Below, in pieces: positions 41,116-51,991 of a DNA stretch of 64,000 bases (position 1 is the first letter of the stretch; each line of letters begins with the position of its first letter). The translations under genes were made by a program, and so were the position numbers. This stretch comes from Marinobacter bryozoorum (lineage in GTDB: Bacteria > Pseudomonadota > Gammaproteobacteria > Pseudomonadales > Oleiphilaceae): positions 62,001 to 126,000 of the forward strand of contig NZ_JAKZAH010000004.1 of assembly GCF_023156245.1 (NCBI RefSeq), in the 5' to 3' direction. The notes beneath the pieces were generated by a model that saw only the letters and a program-made list of their open reading frames with translations, was not told the origin of the DNA and searched no databases.

Positions 41116-41688
41116 ATGCTGAAGCGAGTTGCGGGTGCCGTTATGGGAATCTGCGTGGCCATGACCCTGGCGGCCACAGCGACTGCCATCGAGGTGGACG
41201 GTGTCGACGTCAGGGATTCGTTCGAAGCCGGCAGTGAGCAGCTGACACTGAATGGCGCTGGTACGCGTTCCAAGTTTTTTATCGAGCTGTACGTGGCGGC
41301 TTTGTACTTGCCTGAAAGCTCGTCTGACAACCAGGCCATCCTTGCTGCGGACGAACACCAGGCTATCGCCCTCCATGTGACCTCCGGCCGTATCAACAGT
41401 GACAACATGACCGAAGCCACCCTTGAAGGCTTCGAGAAGTCCACCGACGGCAACCTGGCCCCGATTCAGGGTGAAGTGGATCAGCTGCTCCAGGTTTTTG
41501 CGGACGAAATCAATGAAGGTGACGTGTTCGACCTGGTCTATGTGCCAGGAGAGGGTGTCCAGGTCATCAAGAATGGTCAGCTGGGTGACACCATCGGCGA
41601 CCGGGCCTTCAAGGAAGCCCTGTTCGGTATCTGGATCGGCGATGACCCCGCCCAGGGTAGTCTGAAGGATGACATGCTGGGAGACTGA
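41116..41688 (+). CDS. Secreted chalcone-isomerase-like protein
   Basis: A 190-residue protein with a Sec signal peptide (about 1-23, ending ATA-I). The mature part matches the chalcone isomerase-like family of bacteria: IEVDGVDVRDSF, then KFFIELYVAALYLP and FDLVYVPGEGVQV. Bacterial members are periplasmic; they are thought to bind fatty acids and not flavonoids, and activity is unproven. The ATG at 41116 follows an AACAGGAG ribosome-binding site; a longer open frame to 41014 lies in the rpoS terminator region. It is a single-gene unit, ending in a strong hairpin shared with nth. Confidence 0.82.
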   Translation: MLKRVAGAVMGICVAMTLAATATAIEVDGVDVRDSFEAGSEQLTLNGAGTRSKFFIELYVAALYLPESSSDNQAILAADEHQAIALHVTSGRINSDNMTEATLEGFEKSTDGNLAPIQGEVDQLLQVFADEINEGDVFDLVYVPGEGVQVIKNGQLGDTIGDRAFKEALFGIWIGDDPAQGSLKDDMLGD

Positions 41689-41691
41689 GCT

Positions 41692-41732
41692 CCCTGGTGT
41701 CTCGCCCGGACTTGCCGGGCGGGACACCAGGG
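41692..41732. terminator. Bidirectional hairpin between convergent genes
   Basis: An 18-base stem with a single mismatch or wobble (41692-41709 with 41715-41732) and a five-base loop fills the gap between the CHI-like gene and nth. It has no T run on either side, but its position and stability suggest that it ends or protects both transcripts. Confidence 0.65.
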
Positions 41733-41742
41733 GTCTGATACC

Positions 41743-42384
41743 CTAATCCAGGTAATCCCTTTTCTGTTTGAATTCACACAGGTCCTCGATCATACAGGAT
41801 CCGCATTTGGGCTTGCGGGCAGTGCAGGTATAACGCCCGTGGAGGATCAGCCAGTGATGGGCGTCCATCAGGAACTCCTTCGGCACCAGCCGCATCAGTC
41901 GTTTTTCCACTTCCAGCACGTTCTTGCCCGGGGCAATACCGGTGCGGTTGGATACCCGGAAGATATGGGTATCAACCGCCATGGCCGGTTGCCGGAATGC
42001 GGTGTTGAGCACCACATTGGCGGTTTTTCGTCCCACGCCGGGTAGTGCTTCGAGCTGCTCCCGGGTATCCGGCACCTCACCGCCGTGCTGTTCGATCAGC
42101 GCGCGACAGGTCTTGATAACATTCTCCGCCTTGCTGTTGAACAGGCCGATGGTCTTGATGTACTCCTTGAGTCCGTCGACACCCAGAGCGAGGATGGCCT
42201 CCGGGGTATTGGCGACCGGAAAAAGCCTGGCGGTGGCCTTGTTGACGCCCACATCCGTTGCCTGGGCCGAGAGAATCACCGCAATCAGCAGTTCAAACGG
42301 GGTGCTGTAGTTAAGCTCGGTGGTAGGCTCCGGGTTGGCGTCCCGCAGACGGCTGAAAATCTCGATGCGTTTCTGTTTATTCAT
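41743..42384 (-). CDS. nth: Endonuclease III
   Basis: A 213-residue DNA glycosylase/AP lyase that removes oxidised pyrimidines. The helix-hairpin-helix carries the catalytic Lys in LPGVGRKTANVV and the catalytic Asp in VDTHIFRVSNR. Four cysteines in C-x6-C-x2-C-x5-C near the C terminus hold the [4Fe-4S] cluster. It is the last gene of the metG-rnf run, 24 bases after rnfE, the standard rnf-nth arrangement. Confidence 0.97.
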   Translation of the reverse strand: MNKQKRIEIFSRLRDANPEPTTELNYSTPFELLIAVILSAQATDVGVNKATARLFPVANTPEAILALGVDGLKEYIKTIGLFNSKAENVIKTCRALIEQHGGEVPDTREQLEALPGVGRKTANVVLNTAFRQPAMAVDTHIFRVSNRTGIAPGKNVLEVEKRLMRLVPKEFLMDAHHWLILHGRYTCTARKPKCGSCMIEDLCEFKQKRDYLD

Positions 42385-42408
42385 GGGGACCGATTGGTTG
42401 CTGTGTCA

Positions 42409-43125
42409 TCAGGAAATGTTGCCGGTGACCCGGACCCGCTTGCTGCCAGCGGTCACGGTCTCAGCAGACCCTGCCTTCCGACGGGCCTCCAGTTGGCTGT
42501 CGATGCCGTTCTTCAGGGCGATAAGCAGCCCCAGCCCCACGAAGGCGCCAGGTGGCAGCACCATGAACAGCATGTCCGGGTAGTCACGGAACACCTGCAG
42601 GGTCCAGTCAGCGGCGACCGGGCCCAGCAGCAGGTGCATGTCGGCGAACAGTGTGCCCTGGCCGATCAGCTCCCTCATACCACCAAGCACCAGGAGCACC
42701 GCCAGGAACCCCAGGCCCATCATGGCACCATCCAGCAGGGCAGGGGCCGGACCGGTCTTGGAGGCAAAGGCATCGGCACGCCCGAGAATGGCGCAGTTGG
42801 TGACAATCAATGGAATGAAGATGCCCAGGATCTGGTAAAGCTCGTAGGTGAAGGCCTGCATCAGCAGTTCGGCGCAGGTCACGAAAGAGGCAATGATCAT
42901 TACGAAAGCGGGCAGGCGAACCGAGTCCGATACAAAGTTGCGGATCAGGGATACCGCCAGGTTGGAGCCCATCAGCACCATCAGGGTGGCGATGCCCAGG
43001 CCCAGTGCGTTCACCACGGTACTGGTCACGGCCAGCAACGGGCACAGGCCCAACACCTGGACCAGGGCCGGGTTGTTGGTCCAGAGGCCGTCGCGGATGA
43101 TCTCGCTGCTGCTCTTCGTGCTCAT
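42409..43125 (-). CDS. rnfE: Rnf electron transport complex subunit E
   Basis: A 238-residue integral membrane subunit of the Rnf/Rsx complex, with six hydrophobic helices and the family motif [14 protein letters not shown], where the Cys belongs to the membrane iron-sulfur site shared with RnfA. The complex couples ferredoxin-NAD electron transfer to ion movement, or keeps SoxR reduced. It is paralogous to RnfA. It starts 1 base after the rnfG stop. Confidence 0.95.
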   Translation of the reverse strand: MSTKSSSEIIRDGLWTNNPALVQVLGLCPLLAVTSTVVNALGLGIATLMVLMGSNLAVSLIRNFVSDSVRLPAFVMIIASFVTCAELLMQAFTYELYQILGIFIPLIVTNCAILGRADAFASKTGPAPALLDGAMMGLGFLAVLLVLGGMRELIGQGTLFADMHLLLGPVAADWTLQVFRDYPDMLFMVLPPGAFVGLGLLIALKNGIDSQLEARRKAGSAETVTAGSKRVRVTGNIS

Positions 43126-43126
43126 G

Positions 43127-43813
43127 TCAGCGTTGCTCCCTGTTGGGCTGTCGGCGGCCAGGGCCTTGCCGTTGACTTGTGCTATCAGCTCCGATGGCGT
43201 CGAGGATTGCCGGTCGGTTCTGGCGGAAGTAGATCAGCGTATGCTGCACCGCCTTCACCACGGCCCGGGGGGTGATGGTGGCGCCGGTAAACTGGTCGAA
43301 CACGCCGCCGTTCTTCTTCACGTTCCAGTTGCGGGGTTCCGGATTGCCCAGCGACCGTCCCTCAAAGGACAGCACCCAGTCGGACTTCTTCAGCTCGATC
43401 CGGTCGCCAAGCCCGGGCGTCTCCCGGTGACTGGTGACCCGCACCCCCAGCACTTCGCCGGACAGGTCGATACCTACCAGAAGGTGGATGTCGCCGGAGT
43501 AGCCATCAGGCGCCACAGCCGGCAGGATCAGGCCCACCGGTTCCCCATCCCGGCGGGCGACCCGCGCGGTTACCGGTCCCTGGATGGCAATCCGGTCGCT
43601 GGCGGGCAGGGTGGCGATATCGTTCAGCAGGTCGTTATCATGCTCTGTTTCCGGAATGATCTGGTACAGGGCGGCGGCCTCGGCACGTGCCTGCTGCTCC
43701 TCAATACGGTCCGCCGTCAGTTGCTGGGTGAAGGCGATGGTGCCGCCGGTGATAACGGCAAACAGCCCAAGGCCAATGGCGCTGCGCCGGATGGATTGTG
43801 CCAGTGCCGCCAT
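43127..43813 (-). CDS. rnfG: Rnf electron transport complex subunit G
   Basis: A 228-residue subunit with one N-terminal membrane helix (about 12-30) and a periplasmic FMN-binding domain. The flavin is attached covalently to the Thr in [12 protein letters not shown]. The ATG at 43813, 4 bases after the rnfD stop, gives the normal N terminus ([11 protein letters not shown]); the open frame further upstream is non-coding overlap with rnfD. Confidence 0.93.
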   Translation of the reverse strand: MAALAQSIRRSAIGLGLFAVITGGTIAFTQQLTADRIEEQQARAEAAALYQIIPETEHDNDLLNDIATLPASDRIAIQGPVTARVARRDGEPVGLILPAVAPDGYSGDIHLLVGIDLSGEVLGVRVTSHRETPGLGDRIELKKSDWVLSFEGRSLGNPEPRNWNVKKNGGVFDQFTGATITPRAVVKAVQHTLIYFRQNRPAILDAIGADSTSQRQGPGRRQPNREQR

Positions 43814-43817
43814 AGGT

Positions 43818-44864
43818 CTACCCCGTCTTGCCCGGAATACCGCGCCGGGGCTTGTGGTGCCCGTAGGTACGCGGTGGTGTGTAGTGGTCGATGAAGGGCA
43901 CCGCAAAGTTCATCAGCAGCACACTGAAGGCCACGGCGTCCGGGTAGTTGCCCCAGCTGCGGATGGTATAGATCAGCACGCCGATGCCTGCGCCGTAGAT
44001 CAGCTTGCCCTGATGGCTGGTCGCCGCTGACACCGGATCAGTAGCGATAAAGAAGGCCCCCAGCATGGTGCCGCCGGCCAGCAGGTGCAGTGACAGCGGT
44101 GCGTACTGGTCCGGGTTGCTGCCAAAGGCCAGGCTCATCAGGCCCAGCGCCGCCAGCAGGCTGACCGGAGTGTGCCAGGTGATAATGCGCAGGGCGACCA
44201 GCGCCAGTCCGCCCAGCAGGAAGGCGCCGTTGACCCATTCCCAGCCCTTCGCCACACCGGCACCGAAGGTGGGGTGCTGCAGCACCTCGATTGCCGTGTG
44301 GCTGGCAACCTTGTGCTTGTACTCATCCAGCGGGGTGGCCATGGTCCATCCGTCGATGCCGGCCTGCGGGCCGCCGAAGATGGTGCTGAGGGTTTCGCCG
44401 AACCCGGGAGCGTCTGGCAGTGTCACGGCACCGGCCCAGTTGGTGGTCATGGCCACCGGAAACGAGACCAGTACCAGCGCATAGCCCACCATGGCCGGGT
44501 TGAAGGGGTTGGCTCCCAGGCCACCATAGAGTTGCTTGGCCAACACAATGGCGGAAATGACCGCAACCGCCGATACCCACCAGGGGGCGAACTGGGGCAG
44601 CGACAGGCCCAGCAACAGGCCGGTAACGGCGGCGGTGTTATCCCGCAGGAAGAAGGCAACGGGCTTGTGCCGGAGTTTGAGCATGGCGGCCTCGGCGCCG
44701 AGGGCGAGCAGTACGCACCAGACCACGTTGATCAGGTTGCCCCAGCCGAAGAACCAGGTTTGCGCCAACAGGCCGGGCAGGGTCGCCAGGATGACGATCA
44801 GCATGACCCGGGAGGTGGGGCGCGCACCATGGGCGTGGGGTGAGGACTGCTGTACCAGGCTCAT
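43818..44864 (-). CDS. rnfD: Rnf electron transport complex subunit D
   Basis: A 348-residue membrane subunit with about nine helices that carries a covalently bound FMN; the attachment Thr is in [23 protein letters not shown] and [12 protein letters not shown] are typical. It overlaps the rnfC tail by 4 bases (ATGA), showing coupled translation. Confidence 0.95.
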   Translation of the reverse strand: MSLVQQSSPHAHGARPTSRVMLIVILATLPGLLAQTWFFGWGNLINVVWCVLLALGAEAAMLKLRHKPVAFFLRDNTAAVTGLLLGLSLPQFAPWWVSAVAVISAIVLAKQLYGGLGANPFNPAMVGYALVLVSFPVAMTTNWAGAVTLPDAPGFGETLSTIFGGPQAGIDGWTMATPLDEYKHKVASHTAIEVLQHPTFGAGVAKGWEWVNGAFLLGGLALVALRIITWHTPVSLLAALGLMSLAFGSNPDQYAPLSLHLLAGGTMLGAFFIATDPVSAATSHQGKLIYGAGIGVLIYTIRSWGNYPDAVAFSVLLMNFAVPFIDHYTPPRTYGHHKPRRGIPGKTG

Positions 44865-46669
44865 TGGCCGGCCTCCGTCTCAAGCTGCTTGCGGGCCTCG
44901 GCGAGGGCATCTTCTGCGCGTTTTACCCGGTCCAGGTTCTTGGCAACGGCGCGCTCCAGCTTCTCTACATTATCGGCCTGGGCGGCCCTGGCGTCGTCTA
45001 GCATGCTCTCCATGGTTTCGAGTTTGCCCTTGGCCTGGTTGAGCTGTTTTTCCAGCGACTCGATATCGGGCTTGTCGGTCGTGGTTGCCGATGTGGCTGC
45101 GGCTGCCGCAGCCGGCTTGGCCTTCTTGCGTTCCAGGGCCTGTTGCACCATGGCTGCCCGGGCAGAGCGCTCATCGGTGGCTTCGCCTTCGGCAACCGCT
45201 TTCTCTGCCTCTGCCTCTTTTTTCTTCTGGGCCTCGGCTGCTGCCCTGGCCCTTTCTTCGCGGCGGCGTTCTTTCTCCTCCTGCTCACGCTCCAGCCGAG
45301 CCTGGCGGGCCTCGAAACGTTCCCGGGCCCGGTCTGCCTTGATCTGTTCGGCCCTCTGGGTGCGGATCTCACCCTTGGCGTAGCGATAGTACTGAACAAG
45401 GGGAATCGAGCTGGGGCACACATAGGAGCAGGCCCCGCATTCGATACAATCGAACAGGTTCAGGTGTTCTGCCCGATCAAAATCCTGGGCCTTGGCATGC
45501 CAGAACAGCTGCTGCGGCAAAAGCTCCATGGGGCACACCTCGGCGCACATACCGCAGCGGATACAGGGTTGTTCCGGCGGAGGCGTGGGCAGTTCGTTCT
45601 CGGTGGCGGCAACTAGGCAGTTGGTGGTCTTGATCACCGGAACCGATGTGTCTTCCAGGGTGTAGCCCATCATCGGCCCGCCGAGGATCAGGCGATTGAT
45701 CCGCTCGGGGTGGAAGCCGGCCTGGTCCAGCAGGTGCCGGGCCGGCGTACCGATCAGGGTTTCAAAGTTGCCCGGGTCATCCACACCGGCGCCGGTCACC
45801 GTGGTAATGCGGGAAACCAGTGGTTCGCCCCGGTTGATCGCCTGGTAAACCGCCATGGCGGTGCCCACGTTCTGGCACATGACGCCAATATCGGCGGGGA
45901 TGCCGCCGCTGGGGACTTCCATACCGGTAAGGATCTGGATCAGCTGTTTCTCCCCGCCGGAGGGGTACTTGGTGGGCACCACCACCACTTCTGCCTGGGT
46001 GCCCTCGGACGCCTTGCGCATGGCTTCGATGGCTTCCGGCTTGTTGTCCTCAATGGCGATCACGCAACGCTCCGGACGCAGAATCCACGACATGACCTTG
46101 ATGCCGCCATGGATCTGGTCGGCGCGCTCCCGCATCGCCATGTCGTCCGCGGTGATGTAGGGCTCGCATTCCGCGCCATTAATGATCAGGGTACTGACCT
46201 TGCGGTCACTGGGGGGCCTGAGCTTGATACTGGTGGGAAAGCCGGCGCCGCCCATGCCGCTGATGCCGGCTTCCCGGATCAGGTCCAGGACGTCATCGCG
46301 GTGCAGCTTGCGGTAATCCGCTACGGGTGACAGCTCGCACCAGGCATCATCACCATCCGGCTCCAGCACGATACACCAGTCCGACATGCCGGAAGGGTGA
46401 GGGACCGGGAGCAACTCGATGCCCGCTATGGTGCCGGAGGTGCTGGCGTGGACCGGCACGCCCATACCGGAGGTGACATCGGCGAGCTTCTGGCCCTTGA
46501 GGACCTTGTCTCCCGGCTGCACCAGGGGCTCCGCCGGTGCTCCGATGTGCTGTTGCAGCGGTAATACCAGCCGTTCGGGAATACCCCCCTTGCGGATCGG
46601 GCGGGCGGTGGACTGGTGCTTGTTCTCAGGCGGATGGACGCCACCGGGGAAGTTCCACAGCTGTGTCAT
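44861..46669 (-). CDS. rnfC: Rnf electron transport complex subunit C
   Basis: A 602-residue cytoplasmic subunit that binds NADH and FMN. An N-terminal barrel-sandwich part ([13 protein letters not shown]), the nucleotide-binding region [10 protein letters not shown], and two ferredoxin-type clusters ([12 protein letters not shown] and [12 protein letters not shown]) are complete. From about residue 430 the protein becomes a long Ala/Glu/Lys/Arg-rich coiled coil of over 160 residues, as in other gammaproteobacterial RnfC proteins. The ATG at 46669 overlaps the rnfB stop (TGATG); an upstream open frame is a shadow of rnfB. Confidence 0.95.
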   Translation of the reverse strand: MTQLWNFPGGVHPPENKHQSTARPIRKGGIPERLVLPLQQHIGAPAEPLVQPGDKVLKGQKLADVTSGMGVPVHASTSGTIAGIELLPVPHPSGMSDWCIVLEPDGDDAWCELSPVADYRKLHRDDVLDLIREAGISGMGGAGFPTSIKLRPPSDRKVSTLIINGAECEPYITADDMAMRERADQIHGGIKVMSWILRPERCVIAIEDNKPEAIEAMRKASEGTQAEVVVVPTKYPSGGEKQLIQILTGMEVPSGGIPADIGVMCQNVGTAMAVYQAINRGEPLVSRITTVTGAGVDDPGNFETLIGTPARHLLDQAGFHPERINRLILGGPMMGYTLEDTSVPVIKTTNCLVAATENELPTPPPEQPCIRCGMCAEVCPMELLPQQLFWHAKAQDFDRAEHLNLFDCIECGACSYVCPSSIPLVQYYRYAKGEIRTQRAEQIKADRARERFEARQARLEREQEEKERRREERARAAAEAQKKKEAEAEKAVAEGEATDERSARAAMVQQALERKKAKPAAAAAATSATTTDKPDIESLEKQLNQAKGKLETMESMLDDARAAQADNVEKLERAVAKNLDRVKRAEDALAEARKQLETEAGQ

Positions 46670-47247
46670 CAGGCACTGGCCCCCTGGCGATCGGTGGCGA
46701 TGATGGACGGGCGCGGTGGCTGCCAGGTCCAGTGGCGAATGTCGGGCTCGATGGTAACCATATCGATGCAGTCCACCGGGCAGGGTTCCACGCACAGGTC
46801 GCAGCCGGTGCATTCGCTCTCGATTACCGTATGCATGTGCTTGGCGGCACCGAGGATGGCATCCACGGGGCAGGCCTGGATGCACTTGGTGCAACCGATG
46901 CATTCATCCTCGCGAATGACGGCCACGCGGCGGGCCTGTTCCACGCCATGTTCGGCATCCAGGGGCTGGGGTTCCACGTCCAGCAGGTCGGCCAGGGCCT
47001 TGATGGTGGCTTCGCCACCTGGGGGACACTTGTTGATGGCATCGCCATTGGCAATGGATTCGGCATAGGGGCGGCACCCCGGGAAGCCGCACTGGCCGCA
47101 CTGGGTTTGAGGTAACAGCGAGTCAATCTGGTCCACCAGCGGGTTGCCTTCGACGCGGAAACGCTCGGCGGCGAAACCCAGCAGGGCACCGAACACCACC
47201 GCAAGGGCCAGCAGGACTGCGACTGCAATCAGGATGCCTGTCCACAT
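46669..47247 (-). CDS. rnfB: Rnf electron transport complex subunit B
   Basis: A 192-residue subunit with an N-terminal membrane helix (about 3-24), a [4Fe-4S] domain with CGQCGFPGC, and two ferredoxin clusters ([12 protein letters not shown] and [12 protein letters not shown]). It passes electrons between soluble ferredoxin and the membrane subunits. It starts 14 bases after rnfA. Confidence 0.97.
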   Translation of the reverse strand: MWTGILIAVAVLLALAVVFGALLGFAAERFRVEGNPLVDQIDSLLPQTQCGQCGFPGCRPYAESIANGDAINKCPPGGEATIKALADLLDVEPQPLDAEHGVEQARRVAVIREDECIGCTKCIQACPVDAILGAAKHMHTVIESECTGCDLCVEPCPVDCIDMVTIEPDIRHWTWQPPRPSIIATDRQGASA

Positions 47248-47261
47248 AGCTTCAAGCTCCG

Positions 47262-47843
47262 TCAGACGCTGACCAGGCCGGTAAAGCCCAGGAATGCCAG
47301 TGACATCAGTCCGGCGGTCACCATGCCGATGGCCGCACCCCGGAAGGCAACCGGCACGTCGGCCACGGCAATGCGCTCACGCATGGCGGCGAACAGTACC
47401 AGCACCAGCGAGAAACCGGCGGCGGCACCGAAGCCGTACAGGACTGATTCAACGAAGTTGTTGTTCTTGTTGATGTTGAGCAGCGCCACACCCAGCACTG
47501 CGCAGTTGGTGGTAATCAGGGGCAGGAAGATGCCCAGCACCCGGTAGAGCAGCGGGCTGGTCTTACGCACCACCATTTCGGTGAACTGGACCACCACCGC
47601 GATCACCAGGATAAAAGTGATGGTCCGCAGGAAGGTCAGGTCCAGCGGCTCCAGCAGCCAGGTATAGGCCAGGTAGCTGCATACCGATGCCAGGGTCAGC
47701 ACAAAGGTGGTGGCCAGGGACATGCCCATGGCGGTTTCCAGCTTCCCCGACACGCCCATGAAGGGGCACAGGCCGAGAAACTGCACCAGCACAAAGTTGT
47801 TGACCAGTATGGTGCTGACCAGGATCAGCAGGTATTCCGTCAT
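47262..47843 (-). CDS. rnfA: Rnf electron transport complex subunit A
   Basis: A 193-residue membrane subunit with six helices. [11 protein letters not shown] and [11 protein letters not shown] hold the conserved cysteines of the intramembrane iron-sulfur cluster shared with RnfE. It is the first rnf gene, 33 bases downstream of metG with no terminator between, so metG and rnf may share transcripts. Confidence 0.97.
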   Translation of the reverse strand: MTEYLLILVSTILVNNFVLVQFLGLCPFMGVSGKLETAMGMSLATTFVLTLASVCSYLAYTWLLEPLDLTFLRTITFILVIAVVVQFTEMVVRKTSPLLYRVLGIFLPLITTNCAVLGVALLNINKNNNFVESVLYGFGAAAGFSLVLVLFAAMRERIAVADVPVAFRGAAIGMVTAGLMSLAFLGFTGLVSV

Positions 47844-47876
47844 CGGTACGCGTGCTCCGATTGTTGGTGCGCGGTG

Positions 47877-49916
47877 TTACATCACCCGCATGCCGGGGGT
47901 GGCGCCGGAGTCAGGGGAGAGGATAAAGATATCCTTGCCCCCGGGGCCAGCGGCCAGGACCATGCCCTCGGAAAGCCCGAACTTCATCTTGCGCGGCTTG
48001 AGGTTGGCCACCATGACGGTCAGCCGGCCCTCAAGATCCTCCGGCTTGTAGGCAGACTTTATACCCGCGAACACGTTGCGTTCGCCATGCCCTACGTCAA
48101 GAGTGAGCCGAAGAAGCTTGTCGGCGCCTTCCACATGCTCTGCCTTGATGATCTTCACCACCCGCAGATCCACCTTTGCGAAGTCCGGGAACTCGATCTC
48201 GTCAGCGATGGGCTCCAGGTCGGCAGCGGGGGCTTGTTCAGCCTTTTGGCCGGTAGCCGCCGGCAGTTCTTCCTTTGAGGCTTCGATCATCTTCTCGATC
48301 TGGGCCATGTCCACCCGGTTCATCAGGGGCTTGAACTTATCGATGGGGTGGTCTTCGAGCAGTTCGGCCCGGTTGTTCCAGTCCAGCCGCAAATTCAGGA
48401 AACTCTCGGCGCCTTCGGCGGTCTTCGGCAGTACCGGCGCCAGGTAGGTCATCAGCAGGCGGAACATGTTGATGGCGTTGGTGCAGATGGCCTGGAGTTT
48501 CTCGTCCTGGCCTTCCTGCTTGGCAATGACCCAGGGCTGCTCGTCGTTCACATACTGGTTGGCAATATCCGCCAGCTCCATGATGCGACGCATGGCGCGG
48601 CCGAATTCGCGGGCCTCGTAGAAGTCGGCGATTTCCTCGCCGGCCTCGATAAAGGTGTTGAGGCGGTCGGTCTCGGTCACCTGGCCGAGGCGCCCGTCAA
48701 AGCGCTTGGTGATAAAACCGGCACTGCGGCTGGCAATGTTCACCACCTTGCCCACCAGGTCCGAGTTCACCCGGGCGGCGAAGTCCTCCAGGTTCAGGTC
48801 CATGTCGTCCACGCCGGCGGTCAGCTTGGCGGCGAAGTAATAACGCAGGTATTCCGGATTCAGATGATCCAGGTAGGTGCGGGCCATGATGAAGGTGCCC
48901 CGGGACTTGGACATCTTCTTGCCGTTAACCGTCACGAAGCCATGGGCCCAGACTGCCGTCGGCGTGCGGAAGCCGGCGTCGTGGAGCATGGCAGGCCAGA
49001 ACAGGGCGTGGAAGTTGATGATGTCCTTGCCGATGAAGTGATAGACCTCGGCAGTGGAATCCGCTTTCCAGAAATGCTCGAAATCGATATCGGTCCGGTT
49101 GCACAGGTTCTTGAAGCTGGCCAGGTAGCCGATGGGGGCGTCCAGCCAGACATAGAAGTACTTGCCCGGGGCGTCGGGGATCTCAAAGCCGAAGTAGGGC
49201 TTGTCGCGACTGATATCCCACTCCTGCAGGCCCGCGTCCAACCACTCGGCCAGCTTGTTGGCCACCTGCTCCTGCAGGGTGCCGCTGCGGGTCCACTCTT
49301 TCAGGAAACCGTCAAAATCCGGCAGTTTGAAGAAATAGTGCTCGGACTGCTTCTCCACGGGGGTGGCGCCGGATACGGCAGAACGGGGGTTGATCAGTTC
49401 CGCCGGGGTGTAGGTGGCACCGCAGGCCTCGCAGTTGTCACCGTACTGGTCTTCCGCCTTGCATTTGGGGCAGGTGCCCTTGATGAAACGATCCGCCAGG
49501 AACATCTCCTTTTCCGGGTCGAAGAACTGGGTTATCTGGCGGGTAGCGATGTGGCCGTTTTCCTTGATCTTGCGGTAGATGTACTCGGAAAACTGCTGGT
49601 TCTCCTCGGAGTGGGTGGAGTAATAGTTGTCAAAGCGGATGTTGAAGCCCGCGAAGTCCTCCTGGTGCTCGTCCCGGATGCGGTCGATCAGCTGTTCCGA
49701 GGAGATACCTTCCCGCTCGGCCCGCAGCATGATGGCGGTGCCATGGGCGTCGTCGGCGCAAACGTAGTAACAGTTGTGGCCACGCATCTTCTGATACCGC
49801 GCCCAGATATCCGTCTGAATGTATTCCAGCAGGTGACCCAGGTGAATCGGGCCGTTGGCGTAGGGCAGGGCGCTGGTAACCAGAATATCGCGCTGTTTGT
49901 CGCTCGCTTGCGTCAT
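47877..49916 (-). CDS. metG: Methionyl-tRNA synthetase
   Basis: A 679-residue class I synthetase. The HIGH-like motif is [14 protein letters not shown] appears exactly in KKMSKSRG, and a zinc knuckle CPKC...CEAC sits in the connective domain. The C-terminal 110 residues form the EMAP/Trbp111-type tRNA-binding domain ([11 protein letters not shown]), giving the dimeric long form. The ATG at 49916 follows the usual start; it diverges from apbC across 161 bases. Confidence 0.97.
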   Translation of the reverse strand: MTQASDKQRDILVTSALPYANGPIHLGHLLEYIQTDIWARYQKMRGHNCYYVCADDAHGTAIMLRAEREGISSEQLIDRIRDEHQEDFAGFNIRFDNYYSTHSEENQQFSEYIYRKIKENGHIATRQITQFFDPEKEMFLADRFIKGTCPKCKAEDQYGDNCEACGATYTPAELINPRSAVSGATPVEKQSEHYFFKLPDFDGFLKEWTRSGTLQEQVANKLAEWLDAGLQEWDISRDKPYFGFEIPDAPGKYFYVWLDAPIGYLASFKNLCNRTDIDFEHFWKADSTAEVYHFIGKDIINFHALFWPAMLHDAGFRTPTAVWAHGFVTVNGKKMSKSRGTFIMARTYLDHLNPEYLRYYFAAKLTAGVDDMDLNLEDFAARVNSDLVGKVVNIASRSAGFITKRFDGRLGQVTETDRLNTFIEAGEEIADFYEAREFGRAMRRIMELADIANQYVNDEQPWVIAKQEGQDEKLQAICTNAINMFRLLMTYLAPVLPKTAEGAESFLNLRLDWNNRAELLEDHPIDKFKPLMNRVDMAQIEKMIEASKEELPAATGQKAEQAPAADLEPIADEIEFPDFAKVDLRVVKIIKAEHVEGADKLLRLTLDVGHGERNVFAGIKSAYKPEDLEGRLTVMVANLKPRKMKFGLSEGMVLAAGPGGKDIFILSPDSGATPGMRVM

Positions 49917-50077
49917 GGTGATGTCCGAACCTCGGTGAACTTGTCGGAGGGGCTGCCGTCGGGGCAGCTCCTTATGGTCAGAAACGGGCACAAATGATAC
50001 CTTCCAAGGCAATATTTTTCATCTTCCCGGACGGCGTTTTGCCGTATTCTCCCCGATATCTGATTCACGGAGTAATC

Positions 50078-51178
50078 ATGGCCGAGATTTCCCGGGCAGC
50101 CCTCGAGGCTGCCGTGCGCGAATACCGCGATCCCTACCTGGACAAGGACCTGTACCAACTGGACGCCGTCAAGGCCCTGGACGTGGATGCCCGGGGGCGG
50201 GTCAGCCTCAGCGTACAGCTGCCCTATGCCAGCGCCGGCATTGCCGGAGCCCTGCGGCAGATCGTCAGCAACAGCCTCGAAAACGTGGACGGGGTGACCG
50301 CCGCCGAGGTAACCGTCAGTCAGAAGATCCATGCCCACAAGGCCCAGCGCGACCTGGAGTCCATGGGTGGGGTGAAGAACATTATTGCCGTGGCCTCCGG
50401 AAAGGGCGGTGTTGGCAAGTCCACCACTGCCGTGAACCTGGCCCTGGCACTGGCCGCCGAGGGGGCCCGGGTGGGTATCCTCGATGCCGATATCTATGGC
50501 CCCAGTGTGGGCATGATGCTGGGCATTCCCGAGGGCCAGCGCCCGAAAACCGAGGGCAACAAGTATTTCCTTCCCGTGGAGGCCCATGGCATCCAGGCCA
50601 TGTCCATGGCCTTCCTGGTAACTGACAAGACCCCCATGGTCTGGCGCGGTCCCATGGTCAGTGGTGCGGTCCAGCAGCTGCTTACCCAGACCCTGTGGAA
50701 TGACCTGGATTACCTGGTGGTGGATATGCCACCGGGTACCGGGGACATCCAGCTGACCCTCGCCCAGAAGGTGCCGGTCACCGGTGCCGTTATTGTTACC
50801 ACGCCCCAGGACATTGCGTTACTGGACTGCAAGAAAGGCATAGAGATGTTCCGTAAGGTGGATATCCCGGTCCTGGGGGTGGTGGAGAACATGAGCATCC
50901 ATATCTGCAGCAACTGCGGCCACGAGGAACCCCTGTTCGGTGAGGGCGGCGGCGAGCGGGTAGCGGAAGACTATCAGACCGAGCTGCTCGGCCAGCTGCC
51001 CCTGCACCTGACCATCCGCGAACAGACCGACGGCGGCAATCCCACCGTGGTTGCCGAGCCGGATTCGGAAGTGGCACGTCGTTATCGGGACATTGCCCGA
51101 CGGTTGTCTGCAGGCCTGTCTACACGGGCCCGCAACGACAGCGCCCCGATTCCCAGTATCTCCATCAGCGACGACTGA
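50078..51178 (+). CDS. apbC: Iron-sulfur cluster carrier protein ApbC/Mrp
   Basis: A 366-residue P-loop ATPase that carries and inserts [4Fe-4S] clusters. An N-terminal DUF59-type domain (about 1-95) is followed by the deviant Walker A motif GKGGVGKSTT and the cluster-binding pair in CSNCG near residue 290. The divergent position to metG is conserved with Escherichia coli (mrp-metG). The ATG at 50078 fits the family's start, with ACGGAG upstream. Confidence 0.95.
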   Translation: MAEISRAALEAAVREYRDPYLDKDLYQLDAVKALDVDARGRVSLSVQLPYASAGIAGALRQIVSNSLENVDGVTAAEVTVSQKIHAHKAQRDLESMGGVKNIIAVASGKGGVGKSTTAVNLALALAAEGARVGILDADIYGPSVGMMLGIPEGQRPKTEGNKYFLPVEAHGIQAMSMAFLVTDKTPMVWRGPMVSGAVQQLLTQTLWNDLDYLVVDMPPGTGDIQLTLAQKVPVTGAVIVTTPQDIALLDCKKGIEMFRKVDIPVLGVVENMSIHICSNCGHEEPLFGEGGGERVAEDYQTELLGQLPLHLTIREQTDGGNPTVVAEPDSEVARRYRDIARRLSAGLSTRARNDSAPIPSISISDD

Positions 51179-51183
51179 AAACC

Positions 51184-51231
51184 GCCACCCGGCCTGGTTT
51201 ACGCAAAAGCCCGGCCGGGAGGGCGGGTGGC
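51184..51231 (+). terminator. Hairpin after apbC
   Basis: GCCACCCG (51184-51191) and CGGGTGGC (51224-51231) form an 8-base outer stem around a GC-rich centre with its own pairing (GCCCGGCC-type), followed by CTTTGC. It could be a rho-independent terminator with a weak T run. Confidence 0.45.
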
Positions 51232-51325
51232 TTTGCGACAATGGCTCGCCGCGGGTAAACTATGGCGCCCCGATTTTCAACCCGGTGCGCGACCGGCGCC
51301 GACGGACCAACGAGAGATCACATCA

Positions 51326-51892
51326 ATGAGCATCAAATCCGACAAGTGGATTCGCCGCATGGCGGAACAGGAAGGCATGATCGAGCCCTTCGAAGCAGGC
51401 CAGGTCCGGGAAACCTCCCGTGGCCGTGTGATCTCCTACGGTACCTCCAGCTACGGTTACGACGTGCGCTGCAGCAACGAGTTCAAGATCTTTACCAACG
51501 TGCATTCGGCCACGGTGGACCCGAAGAACTTCGATGAAAACAGCTTCGTCAACTACACCGGCGATGTCTGCATTATCCCGCCGAACTCCTTTGCCCTGGC
51601 CCGCACGGTGGAATACTTCCGGATTCCACGCCAGGTGCTGACCATCTGTCTCGGCAAGTCCACCTACGCCCGCTGCGGTATCATTGTGAACGTCACCCCC
51701 CTGGAACCGGAATGGGAAGGGCAGGTGACGCTGGAGTTCTCCAACACCACCAACCTGCCGGCCAAGATCTACGCCAACGAGGGTGTTGCCCAGATGTTGT
51801 TCTTCGAATCCGACGAGGAGTGTGAGACCAGCTACAAGGATCGGGGCGGCAAATACCTGGGGCAGACCGGGGTGACGCTGCCCAAGACCTGA
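51326..51892 (+). CDS. dcd: dCTP deaminase
   Basis: A 188-residue trimeric enzyme that deaminates dCTP to dUTP, the main source of dTTP in gammaproteobacteria. The motifs [24 protein letters not shown] and [10 protein letters not shown] are complete, and the length is normal. The ATG at 51326 is the family's start; it ends in a good terminator. Confidence 0.97.
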   Translation: MSIKSDKWIRRMAEQEGMIEPFEAGQVRETSRGRVISYGTSSYGYDVRCSNEFKIFTNVHSATVDPKNFDENSFVNYTGDVCIIPPNSFALARTVEYFRIPRQVLTICLGKSTYARCGIIVNVTPLEPEWEGQVTLEFSNTTNLPAKIYANEGVAQMLFFESDEECETSYKDRGGKYLGQTGVTLPKT

Positions 51893-51910
51893 CAGGTCGG
51901 GTGCATACAG

Positions 51911-51935
51911 GCGGGACACTCATGTCCCGCTTTTT
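51911..51935 (+). terminator. Rho-independent terminator of dcd
   Basis: A perfect 8-base stem GCGGGACA/TGTCCCGC (51911-51918 with 51923-51930), a CTCA loop and five T residues stand 18 bases after the dcd stop. A classic intrinsic terminator. Confidence 0.92.
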
Positions 51936-51991
51936 GGTTGCCGGACCCATCACACGATGGACCTTACCGGAAATAAACGCAGGAGCCGTAC

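Noticed and set aside
48348..49997. Long open frame on the plus strand (549 codons).
   Set aside because: Antisense to metG, whose motifs are complete. Its translation shows no recognisable family.
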